Assembly (NCBI GenBank): GCA_002382605.1
Contig: DFYG01000005.1
Span: 1 to 25,632 of the forward strand
Direction of reading: 5' to 3'
Length of the DNA stretch: 25,632 bases
Source: Synergistaceae bacterium UBA4088
GTDB taxonomy: Bacteria > Synergistota > Synergistia > Synergistales > Thermovirgaceae
Below, piece by piece: positions 16,391-23,474 of this stretch (its first letter is position 1; the number at the start of each line of letters is the position of its first letter). The notes beneath the pieces were generated by a model. The model saw nothing but the letters and a program-made list of their open reading frames with translations, was not told where the DNA came from and made no database searches. The position numbers and the translations under genes were made by a program.

Positions 16391-17923
16391 TTATTCGAGT
16401 TCGCCTACCGCGTCCTCTACTGTCCTTAGATAGGTTCCGTCTTCCAGCCTTTCAATTAATCTCTGGATCATCGGGTGAAGGTACTGGTCTTCAACAAGAT
16501 GTGGAATTTCAGCTCTCACCGACTCATGAACTACCCTGGTTCCAGATCCAGGGATGAGAGGTTTGGAAAAATCCAGACCCTGCGAGGCCAGTAGAAGCTC
16601 GATCGCAAGTGTTTTTTTGACGTTGTCCAGGATCTCCATGCCTTTCCTGGCTGAATACATTCCCATCGAGACATGGTCCTCCTGGTTCGCCGAGGTGGGA
16701 ATAGAGTCGACAGATGAGGGGTGCGCGAGAACCTTGTTTTCTGAAACCAGCGCCGCGGCAACGTATTGAGGGATCATGAACCCGCTGTTGATACCACTGT
16801 TGGAGATCAGGAAAGGCGGAAGACCTGAAAGTTTGCCGTCCACAAGTCTGGCGCTTCTTCGCTCTGAAATACTTCCGATCTCAGCCATGGCAATACCAAA
16901 AAAATCCATTGCCAAAGCCACAGGCTGGCCATGAAAGTTACCCCCGCTTATGGCTTCTTCCTCCGCAGGGAAGATGAGAGGGTTGTCGGTCACTGAATTG
17001 ATCTCTATAAGGATCTTGTTATGGATGAAATCTACTGCATCGCGGGACGCTCCGTGAACCTGGGGGATGCATCGGATCGAGTAGGCGTCCTGGACCCTTT
17101 GTGTTTTGTATTTTTCAACGATTTCGCTCCCATTAATGAGGGTTCTGATGTTTTTGGCGACCTTTATCTGACCCTCGTGAGGTCTTAACTCATGCGTTCG
17201 AGGATCGAAGGCATATGGAACACCTCTGAGTGCCTCAAGGGATACCGCAGAAATGATGTCCGCTGTTTTCAACAGGGAAAGAGCGTCCGAGATAGCGATA
17301 CTTGCCACTCCGGTCATGGCTGCAGTTCCGTTGTTAAGAGCGAGCCCTTCCTTCGGGCAAAGGGTCAAAGGCTCCAATCCGTTTTTTCGAAGCGCATCAG
17401 ATGCTTCCATGCGTTTCCCCTTGAAAATCACATCGCCGAGTCCCAGCATGGCAATGGCAAGGTGTGAGAGGGGGCAGAGATCGCCGCTTGCGCCTACAGA
17501 GCCCTTGCAGGGGATCACTGGATGGATCCCGAGGTTCAGAAAATCAACAAGCCGCGAGAGAGTTTCAATACTAATTCCAGAAAAACCACGTATAAGCGAA
17601 TTGATCCTGAGAAGCATTATTGCCCTGACTATATCCTCGGGGAAGGCCTCCCCCACTCCGCAAGCATGACTGAGAAGAAGGTTTTTCTGGAGCCTTATGC
17701 TCTGGTCTGAAGGTATCACCTGGTTGGCAAGGTCACCAAAGCCAGTTGTAATGCCATATATGGTTTTTCCTTCGTCTACCCATGATCGGACCATTCGTGA
17801 GCCTCGTTCCACAAAAGCGACCGCGGACCTGTCGAGGGCGATTTTCTTTTTGTTCCTTGCGACTTGAATAATATCTTCCAGTTTCAATGAGTGGCCATTC
17901 AGTTCAAGGACAGATGGTAGCAT
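16391..17923 (-). CDS. hutH: Histidine ammonia-lyase
   Basis: HutH removes ammonia from L-histidine to give trans-urocanate, the entry step of the pathway. The 510-residue protein has the ASG tripeptide at 145-147 in GSVGASGDLCPLSHLA, which cyclises to the MIO electrophile, and YGITTGFG near 56-63 with the catalytic tyrosine. Further marks are LALNNGTAAMTG, the QDAYSIRC-type segment and the SGGNFHGQP-type segment. Length is normal. The ATG at 17923 follows a purine- and G-rich ribosome site. It is the first gene of the hut operon, 57 bases after the radical SAM gene, with a promoter candidate and a dyad in between. Confidence 0.97.
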   Translation of the reverse strand: MLPSVLELNGHSLKLEDIIQVARNKKKIALDRSAVAFVERGSRMVRSWVDEGKTIYGITTGFGDLANQVIPSDQSIRLQKNLLLSHACGVGEAFPEDIVRAIMLLRINSLIRGFSGISIETLSRLVDFLNLGIHPVIPCKGSVGASGDLCPLSHLAIAMLGLGDVIFKGKRMEASDALRKNGLEPLTLCPKEGLALNNGTAAMTGVASIAISDALSLLKTADIISAVSLEALRGVPYAFDPRTHELRPHEGQIKVAKNIRTLINGSEIVEKYKTQRVQDAYSIRCIPQVHGASRDAVDFIHNKILIEINSVTDNPLIFPAEEEAISGGNFHGQPVALAMDFFGIAMAEIGSISERRSARLVDGKLSGLPPFLISNSGINSGFMIPQYVAAALVSENKVLAHPSSVDSIPTSANQEDHVSMGMYSARKGMEILDNVKKTLAIELLLASQGLDFSKPLIPGSGTRVVHESVRAEIPHLVEDQYLHPMIQRLIERLEDGTYLRTVEDAVGELE

Positions 17924-17938
17924 TTTCTAGCCCCCCTG

Positions 17939-17957
17939 ATGAAGATAGATTCTTCAT
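17939..17957 (-). promoter_or_regulatory. Dyad in the hutH leader, possible operator
   Basis: ATGAAGA (17939-17945) and TCTTCAT (17951-17957) form a perfect seven-base inverted repeat with a five-base centre. It lies just downstream of the candidate -10 box, about where transcription would begin, a usual place for a repressor site. No T-run follows on the minus strand, so it is not an obvious terminator. Function is inferred only from symmetry and position. Confidence 0.3.
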
Positions 17958-17964
17958 TCAACAG

Positions 17965-17991
17965 GTTATATTGAAAATCATCACATGACAA
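17965..17991 (-). promoter_or_regulatory. Candidate hut operon promoter
   Basis: On the minus strand TTGTCA (17991-17986) and TATAAC (17970-17965) resemble sigma-70 boxes, each with five of six consensus bases. The spacer is only 15 bases, shorter than ideal. The -35 box overlaps the last codons of the radical SAM gene. A start near 17958 would leave a leader of about 35 bases containing the dyad. Confidence 0.35.
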
Positions 17992-18994
17992 TACCCAAGG
18001 GGGTTTTACAGGATAAACATTCTCCCTCATGCCCTGCAAAAACATCAATTTCATAAAAAGGGCCTCTTGAAACTGCTATGGTTCCGCATTTGGGGCAGAA
18101 TGTGTTGTTGGCCCCACCGATATTCCCGGAATAGACAAAATCCAGATGTCTGGAAGCTAGATCAATTCGCAACTGGAGCTCCTTCATCGCGGTCGGGGGC
18201 CTGTCCCATTCATATGCAGGGAAATACCTTGATATATGTAGAGGGATTGCTGGGGAGACATCCTTTAGCCACCCGATCATGGATCTGAACTCCTCAAAAG
18301 AGTCGTTAATTCCCGGAACAACGAGATGAGTTACTTCAACATGTATCTTCTTTGACCACGCATAGTAAATTGTATTCAGGACAGGTTCAAGGGAGCCGCC
18401 AAGCCGTGAGTATGTTTCGTCTGAAAAACCCTTGATATCGACGTTCATCGCATCTGTCGTCTGTAGAAGTATTTCAAGCGGGTCAGGGCAGATATATCCA
18501 TTGGTGACCAGAACTGTGGCGATCGCGTTTGATCTCAAAAGCCGTGAGGTTTCCAGTACGAATTCAAACCATATGCTCGGCTCATTGTACGTAAAGGCCA
18601 CAGAATTTATCCCGGACTCAATAACCATGCCAAGAACATCATCCGGGTCAGCGCATTCCAGCCCTGAACCGTTCCGTGATCTGGAAAGATGAGCATTCTG
18701 ACAGAAGGGGCAGAAGAGATTGCATCCGAAAGTGCCGATAGAAAAGATCATACTCCCCGGTCTCCAGTGGAAAAGAGGCTTCTTTTCAACAGGATCGATC
18801 GCCGCGCGTATCTTGCCGTAGTTTATAGAAAAAAGTTCACCTTCGGAATTTTTCCTGGCTCCGCAAATTCCGTATTTCCCCGGACTAATGTTGCATAAAT
18901 GCGGGCAGAGTCGGCATCTGACATCGCCTTTTGCGATCTTTTCCCAGAAGAGTGCTTCTGCCGAATGGCACTCCTCTCTCCGGGCAATATTCAT
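17981..18994 (-). CDS. amrS: AmmeMemoRadiSam system radical SAM enzyme
   Basis: The protein belongs to the radical SAM family that recurs beside AMMECR1 and MEMO-like genes; the reaction is not established. The 337-residue sequence has cysteines at 27, 30, 34 and 44 (RCRLCPHLC...YGICGAR), then the radical SAM cluster motif CNLFCPFC (Cys 91, 95 and 98), which should bind a 4Fe-4S cluster and SAM. Near the C-terminus CPKC and CLSC could form a zinc ribbon. NEPSIWFEF, VDIKGF and LHISRYFPAY are typical of this group and of the related pyruvate formate-lyase activases. The ATG overlaps the AMMECR1 stop as ATGA, so the genes are coupled. Confidence 0.9.
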   Translation of the reverse strand: MNIARREECHSAEALFWEKIAKGDVRCRLCPHLCNISPGKYGICGARKNSEGELFSINYGKIRAAIDPVEKKPLFHWRPGSMIFSIGTFGCNLFCPFCQNAHLSRSRNGSGLECADPDDVLGMVIESGINSVAFTYNEPSIWFEFVLETSRLLRSNAIATVLVTNGYICPDPLEILLQTTDAMNVDIKGFSDETYSRLGGSLEPVLNTIYYAWSKKIHVEVTHLVVPGINDSFEEFRSMIGWLKDVSPAIPLHISRYFPAYEWDRPPTAMKELQLRIDLASRHLDFVYSGNIGGANNTFCPKCGTIAVSRGPFYEIDVFAGHEGECLSCKTPLGIVM

Positions 18995-19545
18995 CGTTCC
19001 GAAAACCTCGATACTTTAAACCTCTTTACGGTTATTTCTTCCAGAGAAGCGATATTGGCCTTTTTCATTGCGATCTCTATCTGTTGTCTTGAAGAAGTTA
19101 CTCCCTGGAGGTCAGGAAGAAGGACTCCTCTTCTGGGTCCTTTTTCCACGACCACACCGTACAATTTGGGATCCAGCTCTGAAAGATCTAAGATAAGCTC
19201 GGGTTCTTCAAGTACATCGACCGAAATTATGCATTCTTCCGCCTCTCGAGGGGACAATGGCGGAAACCTTGGGTCGCGGCAGGCCGCAGCGTGTGCGTTG
19301 CTGATAATCTCCTCCCATATTGCTTCAAAGGAAGGCGTAACGGTCCCAATACAACCTCTGAGGACCATCGTTCTGCTCTTGATTGATACAAAACAAGCCC
19401 GTTTGATATTCAGTTCTGGCACCGAAACAAACTCGGCAGGGTCTATTCCGTTGCAGGGATCCAATTTGTTTGCAGTGTTTTCTACACTTTTTCTTGCCAG
19501 AATGATGTAAGGATGTTTTTCAGGGTCATCACATTTCTTTATCAA
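18991..19545 (-). CDS. amrA: AMMECR1 domain protein (AmmeMemoRadiSam system protein A)
   Basis: AMMECR1 domains occur in all domains of life and their biochemical role is not settled. The 184-residue protein has the family core LRGCIGT, followed by SNAHAAACRDPRFPPLSPREAEECIISVDVL, and a conserved RRGVLLPDLQGV near the C-terminus. The frame is open up to 19587, but the TTG at 19545 follows GGAGGGTGAGT with good spacing, so I start there. This overlaps the upstream LigB-like gene by 17 bases in another frame. In many bacteria a LigB-like domain and AMMECR1 form one fused protein; here they are two coupled genes, with the radical SAM partner next. Confidence 0.88.
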   Translation of the reverse strand: MIKKCDDPEKHPYIILARKSVENTANKLDPCNGIDPAEFVSVPELNIKRACFVSIKSRTMVLRGCIGTVTPSFEAIWEEIISNAHAAACRDPRFPPLSPREAEECIISVDVLEEPELILDLSELDPKLYGVVVEKGPRRGVLLPDLQGVTSSRQQIEIAMKKANIASLEEITVKRFKVSRFSER

Positions 19546-20341
19546 ACTCACCCTCCGAATGTCCCGCTTTCCATAGCGCTGTAGCATATCCTACACCGAA
19601 CGGGGCCTCATATGACAAAACCTCGATCCCCTTGCCGCCAGAAAGCCCTATAAGGCAAAGAGCTGAACGCATTCCGCACTCCCCCGCGTTCAGGACCGTT
19701 TCCGGTGAAAGGGCAAAAACAGGATCTGGAGATGACTTTTCCAGTGATTCGATTATCGCACGGTCGAGAATTTCTCCGTCCGGGTGGTAACCTCCAGGAG
19801 CTCCTTTCTTAAGGCAGTGGGACAGATCGCCGCTTGCAAGAAGGGCCCATTTCTTTTCCGAAGAAAATCCCCGGAGATGTCTGCCTAGATCGAAGGCCTG
19901 GCTGTAGGAAAGCGTCAAGGGGTTTATGAGGACAATCGGGGGGATATAACCCAGAGCCAGCTCAAGAAGCACGAGGGAAACAACAGCCGAATATTCAAGA
20001 GAAAATATCTCTTCTGAGCGGTCTGAAACGGGGAAAAGGGAATTTATGTGAAGTGAGAGTGCCTTTCCCTCTTCCCCGGCTCCTGCTGGTGCCGCGATCA
20101 CGGTTTTCGCACCGAACCCGGCGAGTGAACCTCTGAATTTTTCAGCATGTACAATTTTAAATGAATACCCTGTCCTTGCATGAGGATCAAGCAACAGGAG
20201 AAAATCCGGCCTTGTCTCTTTCAAGGTTCTCCCGATCGCGGATAGGGAAGAAAATGTTTTACCGCAATTCACTCCGGAAATGGACGCTACCTGAGGCACC
20301 AGGATAGGTGCATGCGGAATGAGAAAACCCAAAATCCACAT
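19529..20341 (-). CDS. LigB/MEMO-superfamily protein of the AmmeMemoRadiSam module
   Basis: The 270-residue protein resembles the LigB-like fold of class III extradiol dioxygenases and MEMO. It begins ILGFLIPHAPILVPQV, with a histidine at residue 10 in the usual metal-ligand context. It continues with LLLLDPHA and LLASGDLSHCLKKGAPGGYH, and ends VLSYEAPFGVGYATAL, which matches the dioxygenase-like half of fused AMMECR1 proteins. A ring-cleaving activity is not implied; the substrate is unknown. I chose the ATG at 20341 because GGGAGGG stands six bases upstream; a TTG at 20356 lies inside that ribosome site. It is the first gene of the module and diverges from the winged-helix gene. Confidence 0.82.
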   Translation of the reverse strand: MWILGFLIPHAPILVPQVASISGVNCGKTFSSLSAIGRTLKETRPDFLLLLDPHARTGYSFKIVHAEKFRGSLAGFGAKTVIAAPAGAGEEGKALSLHINSLFPVSDRSEEIFSLEYSAVVSLVLLELALGYIPPIVLINPLTLSYSQAFDLGRHLRGFSSEKKWALLASGDLSHCLKKGAPGGYHPDGEILDRAIIESLEKSSPDPVFALSPETVLNAGECGMRSALCLIGLSGGKGIEVLSYEAPFGVGYATALWKAGHSEGEFDKEM

Positions 20342-20383
20342 TGCAATCCCTCCCAAATAGTACTGGCAGAACTAATATAAGGT

Positions 20384-20413
20384 ATTATGACAGTGTTCAG
20401 ATGGAATATCCAA
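20384..20413 (-). promoter_or_regulatory. Candidate promoter of the LigB-like/AMMECR1/radical SAM genes
   Basis: On the minus strand TTGGAT (20413-20408) and CATAAT (20389-20384) are 18 bases apart. The -10 box matches five of six consensus bases, the -35 box three. The region from 20342 to 20511 between the divergent genes holds no coding sequence that I can support and is A/T-rich. I found no convincing promoter for the plus-strand gene within it. Confidence 0.35.
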
Positions 20414-20511
20414 CCATTTTTCCAACAGAAGTTACTGCGGTGAAATATATTGGCCCATTTCTGACTTACCGTTTCGATTCTTGCCAAATTTCTGGGCAGC
20501 GGGAGGGTATC

Positions 20512-20958
20512 GTGAAAAAAACGAAGAACCTTGGAAAAGATCCCTTAAGACTTTGGGAACTGGTTTCGGAAATGGAGAACATTCTTTCAGAGACAGGAAC
20601 AGGAGCGGAACCTGAGCGTATTACTGCAACATGTCACAAAGATGACCTTATCATTGCAGTTGCCAACGTTCTCTCTCTCCCGCTCTCCCAGGCAGCCCGC
20701 ATTCTTCTGATTTCTTCATTATTGAGAACAACAGGCGGGGATCTTTGTTGCCGTTTCAACGAATTAGCCGAACTCTCCGGTCTCTCGGAAAGAACCGCAT
20801 ATCGCGCCCTGAAGGAGATCAAGCAATCGGGACTTTTCGTTATTGTTGCGACTCCCGGGGTCGGAGTACAGATATCAGCCGGATGGCTCTGGAGTGATCT
20901 GAGCGAAGGGGCCAGAAAAATTCTGGAAGAGGAGAAGATCGGCTTTAAGTTAGCTTAA
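20512..20958 (+). CDS. Small winged-helix/HTH protein of unknown role
   Basis: I do not recognise a named family. The 148-residue protein has a helical first half with a hydrophobic stretch (LIIAVANVLSLPLSQAARILLISSLL, broken by polar residues and so not clearly a membrane span). A helix-turn-helix follows at about 82-110: FNELAELSGLSERTAYRALK, then IKQSGLFVIV as the turn into a wing. An ATG-led frame opens at 20341, but the GTG at 20512 has GGGAGGG five bases upstream, while the earlier part covers the divergent promoter region. Its place opposite the LigB-like module suggests a local regulator, which is inference only. It converges on queA so closely that the two stop codons overlap. Confidence 0.65.
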   Translation: MKKTKNLGKDPLRLWELVSEMENILSETGTGAEPERITATCHKDDLIIAVANVLSLPLSQAARILLISSLLRTTGGDLCCRFNELAELSGLSERTAYRALKEIKQSGLFVIVATPGVGVQISAGWLWSDLSEGARKILEEEKIGFKLA

Positions 20959-20960
20959 AG
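20943..20960. other. Short inverted repeat over the convergent stop codons
   Basis: CTTTAAG (20943-20949) and CTTAAAG (20954-20960) pair perfectly around a TTAG loop. The repeat covers the stop of the winged-helix gene and of queA, which share the bases TTAA. It is A/T-rich, so the hairpin would be weak and no clear T-run follows. It may help to end both transcripts or may simply follow from the overlapping stops. Confidence 0.3.
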
Positions 20961-22052
20961 GATCAACATTGCATCCCCGAAAGAGTAGAACCTGTATTTT
21001 TCATTTACAGCCTTCCTGTATGCCATCATTGTCAAGTCAAGTCCCGCGAAAGCAGAAACCAGCATGATAAGGGAACTTCTGGGGAGGTGAAAATTCGTTA
21101 TCATAGCGTTCACAGTTTTGAATCTGTAACCGGGGTAGAAAAAAGCCCTGGTTGAAAAGGAACCATGAGCAACATCTCCATTCTCCTTTGTCCTGCTTTC
21201 AAGAGCCCTGACAACTGTTGTCCCTACCGCAATTACCTTGCCTCCGGATGATTTGACTTTTCTCACAAGATCAGCAGTCTCCTTCGGGATGAAGCACTCC
21301 TCTGAATGCATCCTGTGCCTGCGGATATCGGTGGTTTTAACTGGCTGGAACGTGCCAAGCCCAACATTAAGGGTGATCCTCCCGATTTCGATCCCCATAG
21401 CGGTGATCTCGGAAAGAAGGGATGGAGTGAAGTGGAGTCCGGCGGTGGGAGCTGCGACAGAGCCGTTCTTCCGGGCATAGACCGTCTGGTAACGTTCAGG
21501 ATCCACGGAAGTGTTTTTAATATATGGAGGAAGAGGTACATTACCGCATCTTTCGATAAATGAAGGAACGTCCAGACCAGCCGGGAACGAGCAGACCCTT
21601 GTACCTTGACTCCCGTGACCGAGAATCCTTACTGAAATGTCTTCGTCGAGAAGAATGCTTTGTCCGGGTTTGGCTTTTCTGCCCGGCCTGACAAGTACCT
21701 CCCAGAGTCCCTCCTCTGGCCCGGAAAGAGGTTTAAGCAGAAATATCTCCAGACGGGCTGATCCATCAGCCTTCATCCCGATCAAACGGGCCCTTATTAC
21801 CCGGGTATCGTTTAGGATTATTGCATCCCTATGGTCAAGAAGGGAAGGCATCTGACGGAAGATCAAGTGACGGATATTTCCGGTGGAGCGCTCCAGGACC
21901 AGGAGTTTTGAGGAATCCCTGGGTTCCAGGGGTGTCTGTGCAATCCTCTCCTCCGGAAGATCGTAGTCGTAACTGTCAAGCTTGAAATAATCGTGGCAGG
22001 ATTCTTCTTTTTCACGGCCCAACGGATGAACCGGTTGCGAGATTTCATCCAT
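20955..22052 (-). CDS. queA: S-adenosylmethionine:tRNA ribosyltransferase-isomerase
   Basis: QueA moves the ribose part of SAM onto preQ1 in tRNA to give epoxyqueuosine, the penultimate queuosine step. The protein shows YDLPEERIAQTPLEPRDSSKLLVL at its N-terminus (a near-universal QueA start), ILNDTRVIRARL, and NVPLPPYI followed by the catalytic-region segments SVAAPTAGLHF and LNVGLGTFQPV. The C-terminus has MITNFHLPRSSLIMLVSAF. The frame is open to 22178, but that would overlap the SpoIID gene with residues foreign to QueA. The ATG at 22052 begins two bases after that gene's stop and gives 365 residues, slightly longer than usual. ruvA-ruvB-queA is a widespread order. Confidence 0.93.
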   Translation of the reverse strand: MDEISQPVHPLGREKEESCHDYFKLDSYDYDLPEERIAQTPLEPRDSSKLLVLERSTGNIRHLIFRQMPSLLDHRDAIILNDTRVIRARLIGMKADGSARLEIFLLKPLSGPEEGLWEVLVRPGRKAKPGQSILLDEDISVRILGHGSQGTRVCSFPAGLDVPSFIERCGNVPLPPYIKNTSVDPERYQTVYARKNGSVAAPTAGLHFTPSLLSEITAMGIEIGRITLNVGLGTFQPVKTTDIRRHRMHSEECFIPKETADLVRKVKSSGGKVIAVGTTVVRALESRTKENGDVAHGSFSTRAFFYPGYRFKTVNAMITNFHLPRSSLIMLVSAFAGLDLTMMAYRKAVNEKYRFYSFGDAMLIL

Positions 22053-22054
22053 TT

Positions 22055-23449
22055 TCAGTAGGAAACCTTTGCTATTGCAGTCCCCGGGAAATAGTACTGA
22101 AGGATCCTTCGGTGATCCCAACCAGACTCGGACAAGCTCTTTGCGCCCCATTGTGACATTCCGACTCCATGTCCCCAACCTCTGCCTGAAAATGTAATGG
22201 CTGTCCCTGTAGGGAAGGAAGTCGGCATCTTTGCTGCAGAAGCAAGGGAGGTATTATTCCCGCTCTGTCTTTCCATGGCTCTCCTCAGGTGGATGCTCCT
22301 GTTTTCGGGCCTTATAAGCATATCCATGAGTTCCTCGGCATTAAATACCCCCTTTTTCGTAAATGCTATCAAAAGTTGTTCATCCTTGGGTGTAAGAGGG
22401 ACTGGTTCACCCTTGGAAACTCCAGTTGGTGATACTCCCGTAGATTGGAGGGGCATGGGTGGAGTTTCCCCGCCAATTGTGAAAAACGTGCTCCTAATCC
22501 TGTTGCTTCCCATAAATGTGCGGAATTGGCTGGACTTTATCGTTGTTAACCCGGCCGTGCCTTTCAGAATTATGGTTTCAGCTCTGCCTGCTCTATCGGT
22601 AGAACCTACCTGAAGAGAGGTAAGATTACCAACGTTTATCCCTTTGGAAGAAAGGATCCTCTGTATCTCTGAAAGACTCAGGGTTACCTGCCAGCTGGAA
22701 TAGGGGGATTCATATTGCAGGGGTTCCGGTTTGCCCTTGAGATACGGTATGCTGGAACCCCATACTGAAGCAACATCGGCCGTATGCCCGCCACTGTCGG
22801 AATGGTAAAAGGTCGCGGCAAAGGCTCCCTGGTATTTCAGGACCATACCCCTTGTGGAATCAACAGCCCTGGATAATGCTGCATCCTCGGCGTTCACTCC
22901 CCGGTAAACCTGACAGTGATCTGTGGGACAGAGGTCGAATCCGCTGCTTCCGTGTTTGTTTCTGCTTCTGAACGCGTACGTTCTTGCGATAATTGCCTGG
23001 GCCTTCAGTGCTTCAATCGGCCAGGCGGGGTTTACTTCCATCTTCAGAACGCCCTTCAGGTAATCCTCCACCCCTACAAGATTTACGACGTTGAAGCTCC
23101 TGCCACCCTCAGCAATCAGACGAAAGTACCCCCTGTAAGGACGGTTGTTCCATAAAACAAGTCCATTGCTTTTGATCAATACTGGAAGTTTGAGACTGGT
23201 GGAACCTGCGGTAACAATTCCAGGGGATTTTTGAACGATCTGGACAGCGGATGTGAAAGAAACCTTCTTTCCGGAAGCGTCAGTCAACGTCAGCGATGAA
23301 TTTTTTGCTGAAAAAGCGGCTTTGCTGTCACCTGTAGAAATTCCCACGGAGATCATCCCGCCCGGAGATGCATCCACACGCAGAGCGAAGGAAGACAGAA
23401 AAATTGCGATCGTAAATATCCATGGAAATAAAGCCCCTTTTTTCTTCAT
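22055..23449 (-). CDS. SpoIID/LytB-type peptidoglycan lytic transglycosylase, exported
   Basis: SpoIID proteins cut glycan strands that lack stem peptides; the sporulation member acts in engulfment. The 464-residue protein starts with MKKKGALFPWIF and a hydrophobic signal peptide ending near VDASPGG. The catalytic-domain marks are VGVEDYLKGVLKMEVNPAWP (Glu 138 as likely catalytic residue), KAQAIIARTYAF, and a His-Cys-His-Cys group at 166, 174, 178 and 179 resembling the zinc site of clostridial SpoIID. Next come YHSDSGGHTADV and finally FSGRGWGHGVGMSQWGA at about 420-436. An insert of about 90 residues separates IRSTFFTI from that last motif. I chose the ATG at 23449, which has GGAGAGAG upstream; the open frame to 23713 overlaps ruvB. 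No sporulation genes are seen. Confidence 0.88.
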   Translation of the reverse strand: MKKKGALFPWIFTIAIFLSSFALRVDASPGGMISVGISTGDSKAAFSAKNSSLTLTDASGKKVSFTSAVQIVQKSPGIVTAGSTSLKLPVLIKSNGLVLWNNRPYRGYFRLIAEGGRSFNVVNLVGVEDYLKGVLKMEVNPAWPIEALKAQAIIARTYAFRSRNKHGSSGFDLCPTDHCQVYRGVNAEDAALSRAVDSTRGMVLKYQGAFAATFYHSDSGGHTADVASVWGSSIPYLKGKPEPLQYESPYSSWQVTLSLSEIQRILSSKGINVGNLTSLQVGSTDRAGRAETIILKGTAGLTTIKSSQFRTFMGSNRIRSTFFTIGGETPPMPLQSTGVSPTGVSKGEPVPLTPKDEQLLIAFTKKGVFNAEELMDMLIRPENRSIHLRRAMERQSGNNTSLASAAKMPTSFPTGTAITFSGRGWGHGVGMSQWGAKSLSESGWDHRRILQYYFPGTAIAKVSY

Positions 23450-23474
23450 TGAACTCTCTCCAGACATTAGGGAA

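Noticed and set aside
18899..19510. Plus-strand open frame of 203 codons
   Set aside because: Antisense to AMMECR1, which has its full family core.
19529..19587. Frameshift splitting a fused LigB-AMMECR1 protein
   Set aside because: The AMMECR1 frame has its own well-spaced ribosome site and TTG start, and both halves look complete, so two coupled genes are more likely. A frameshift cannot be fully excluded without reads.
20342..20511. Upstream part of the winged-helix open frame as coding sequence
   Set aside because: It covers the divergent promoter region, has no ribosome site at its ATG codons, and the GTG at 20512 has a strong one.
22053..22178. N-terminal extension of QueA by 42 residues
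   Set aside because: It overlaps the SpoIID-type gene and has no QueA-like sequence; the ATG at 22052 directly after that gene's stop fits better.
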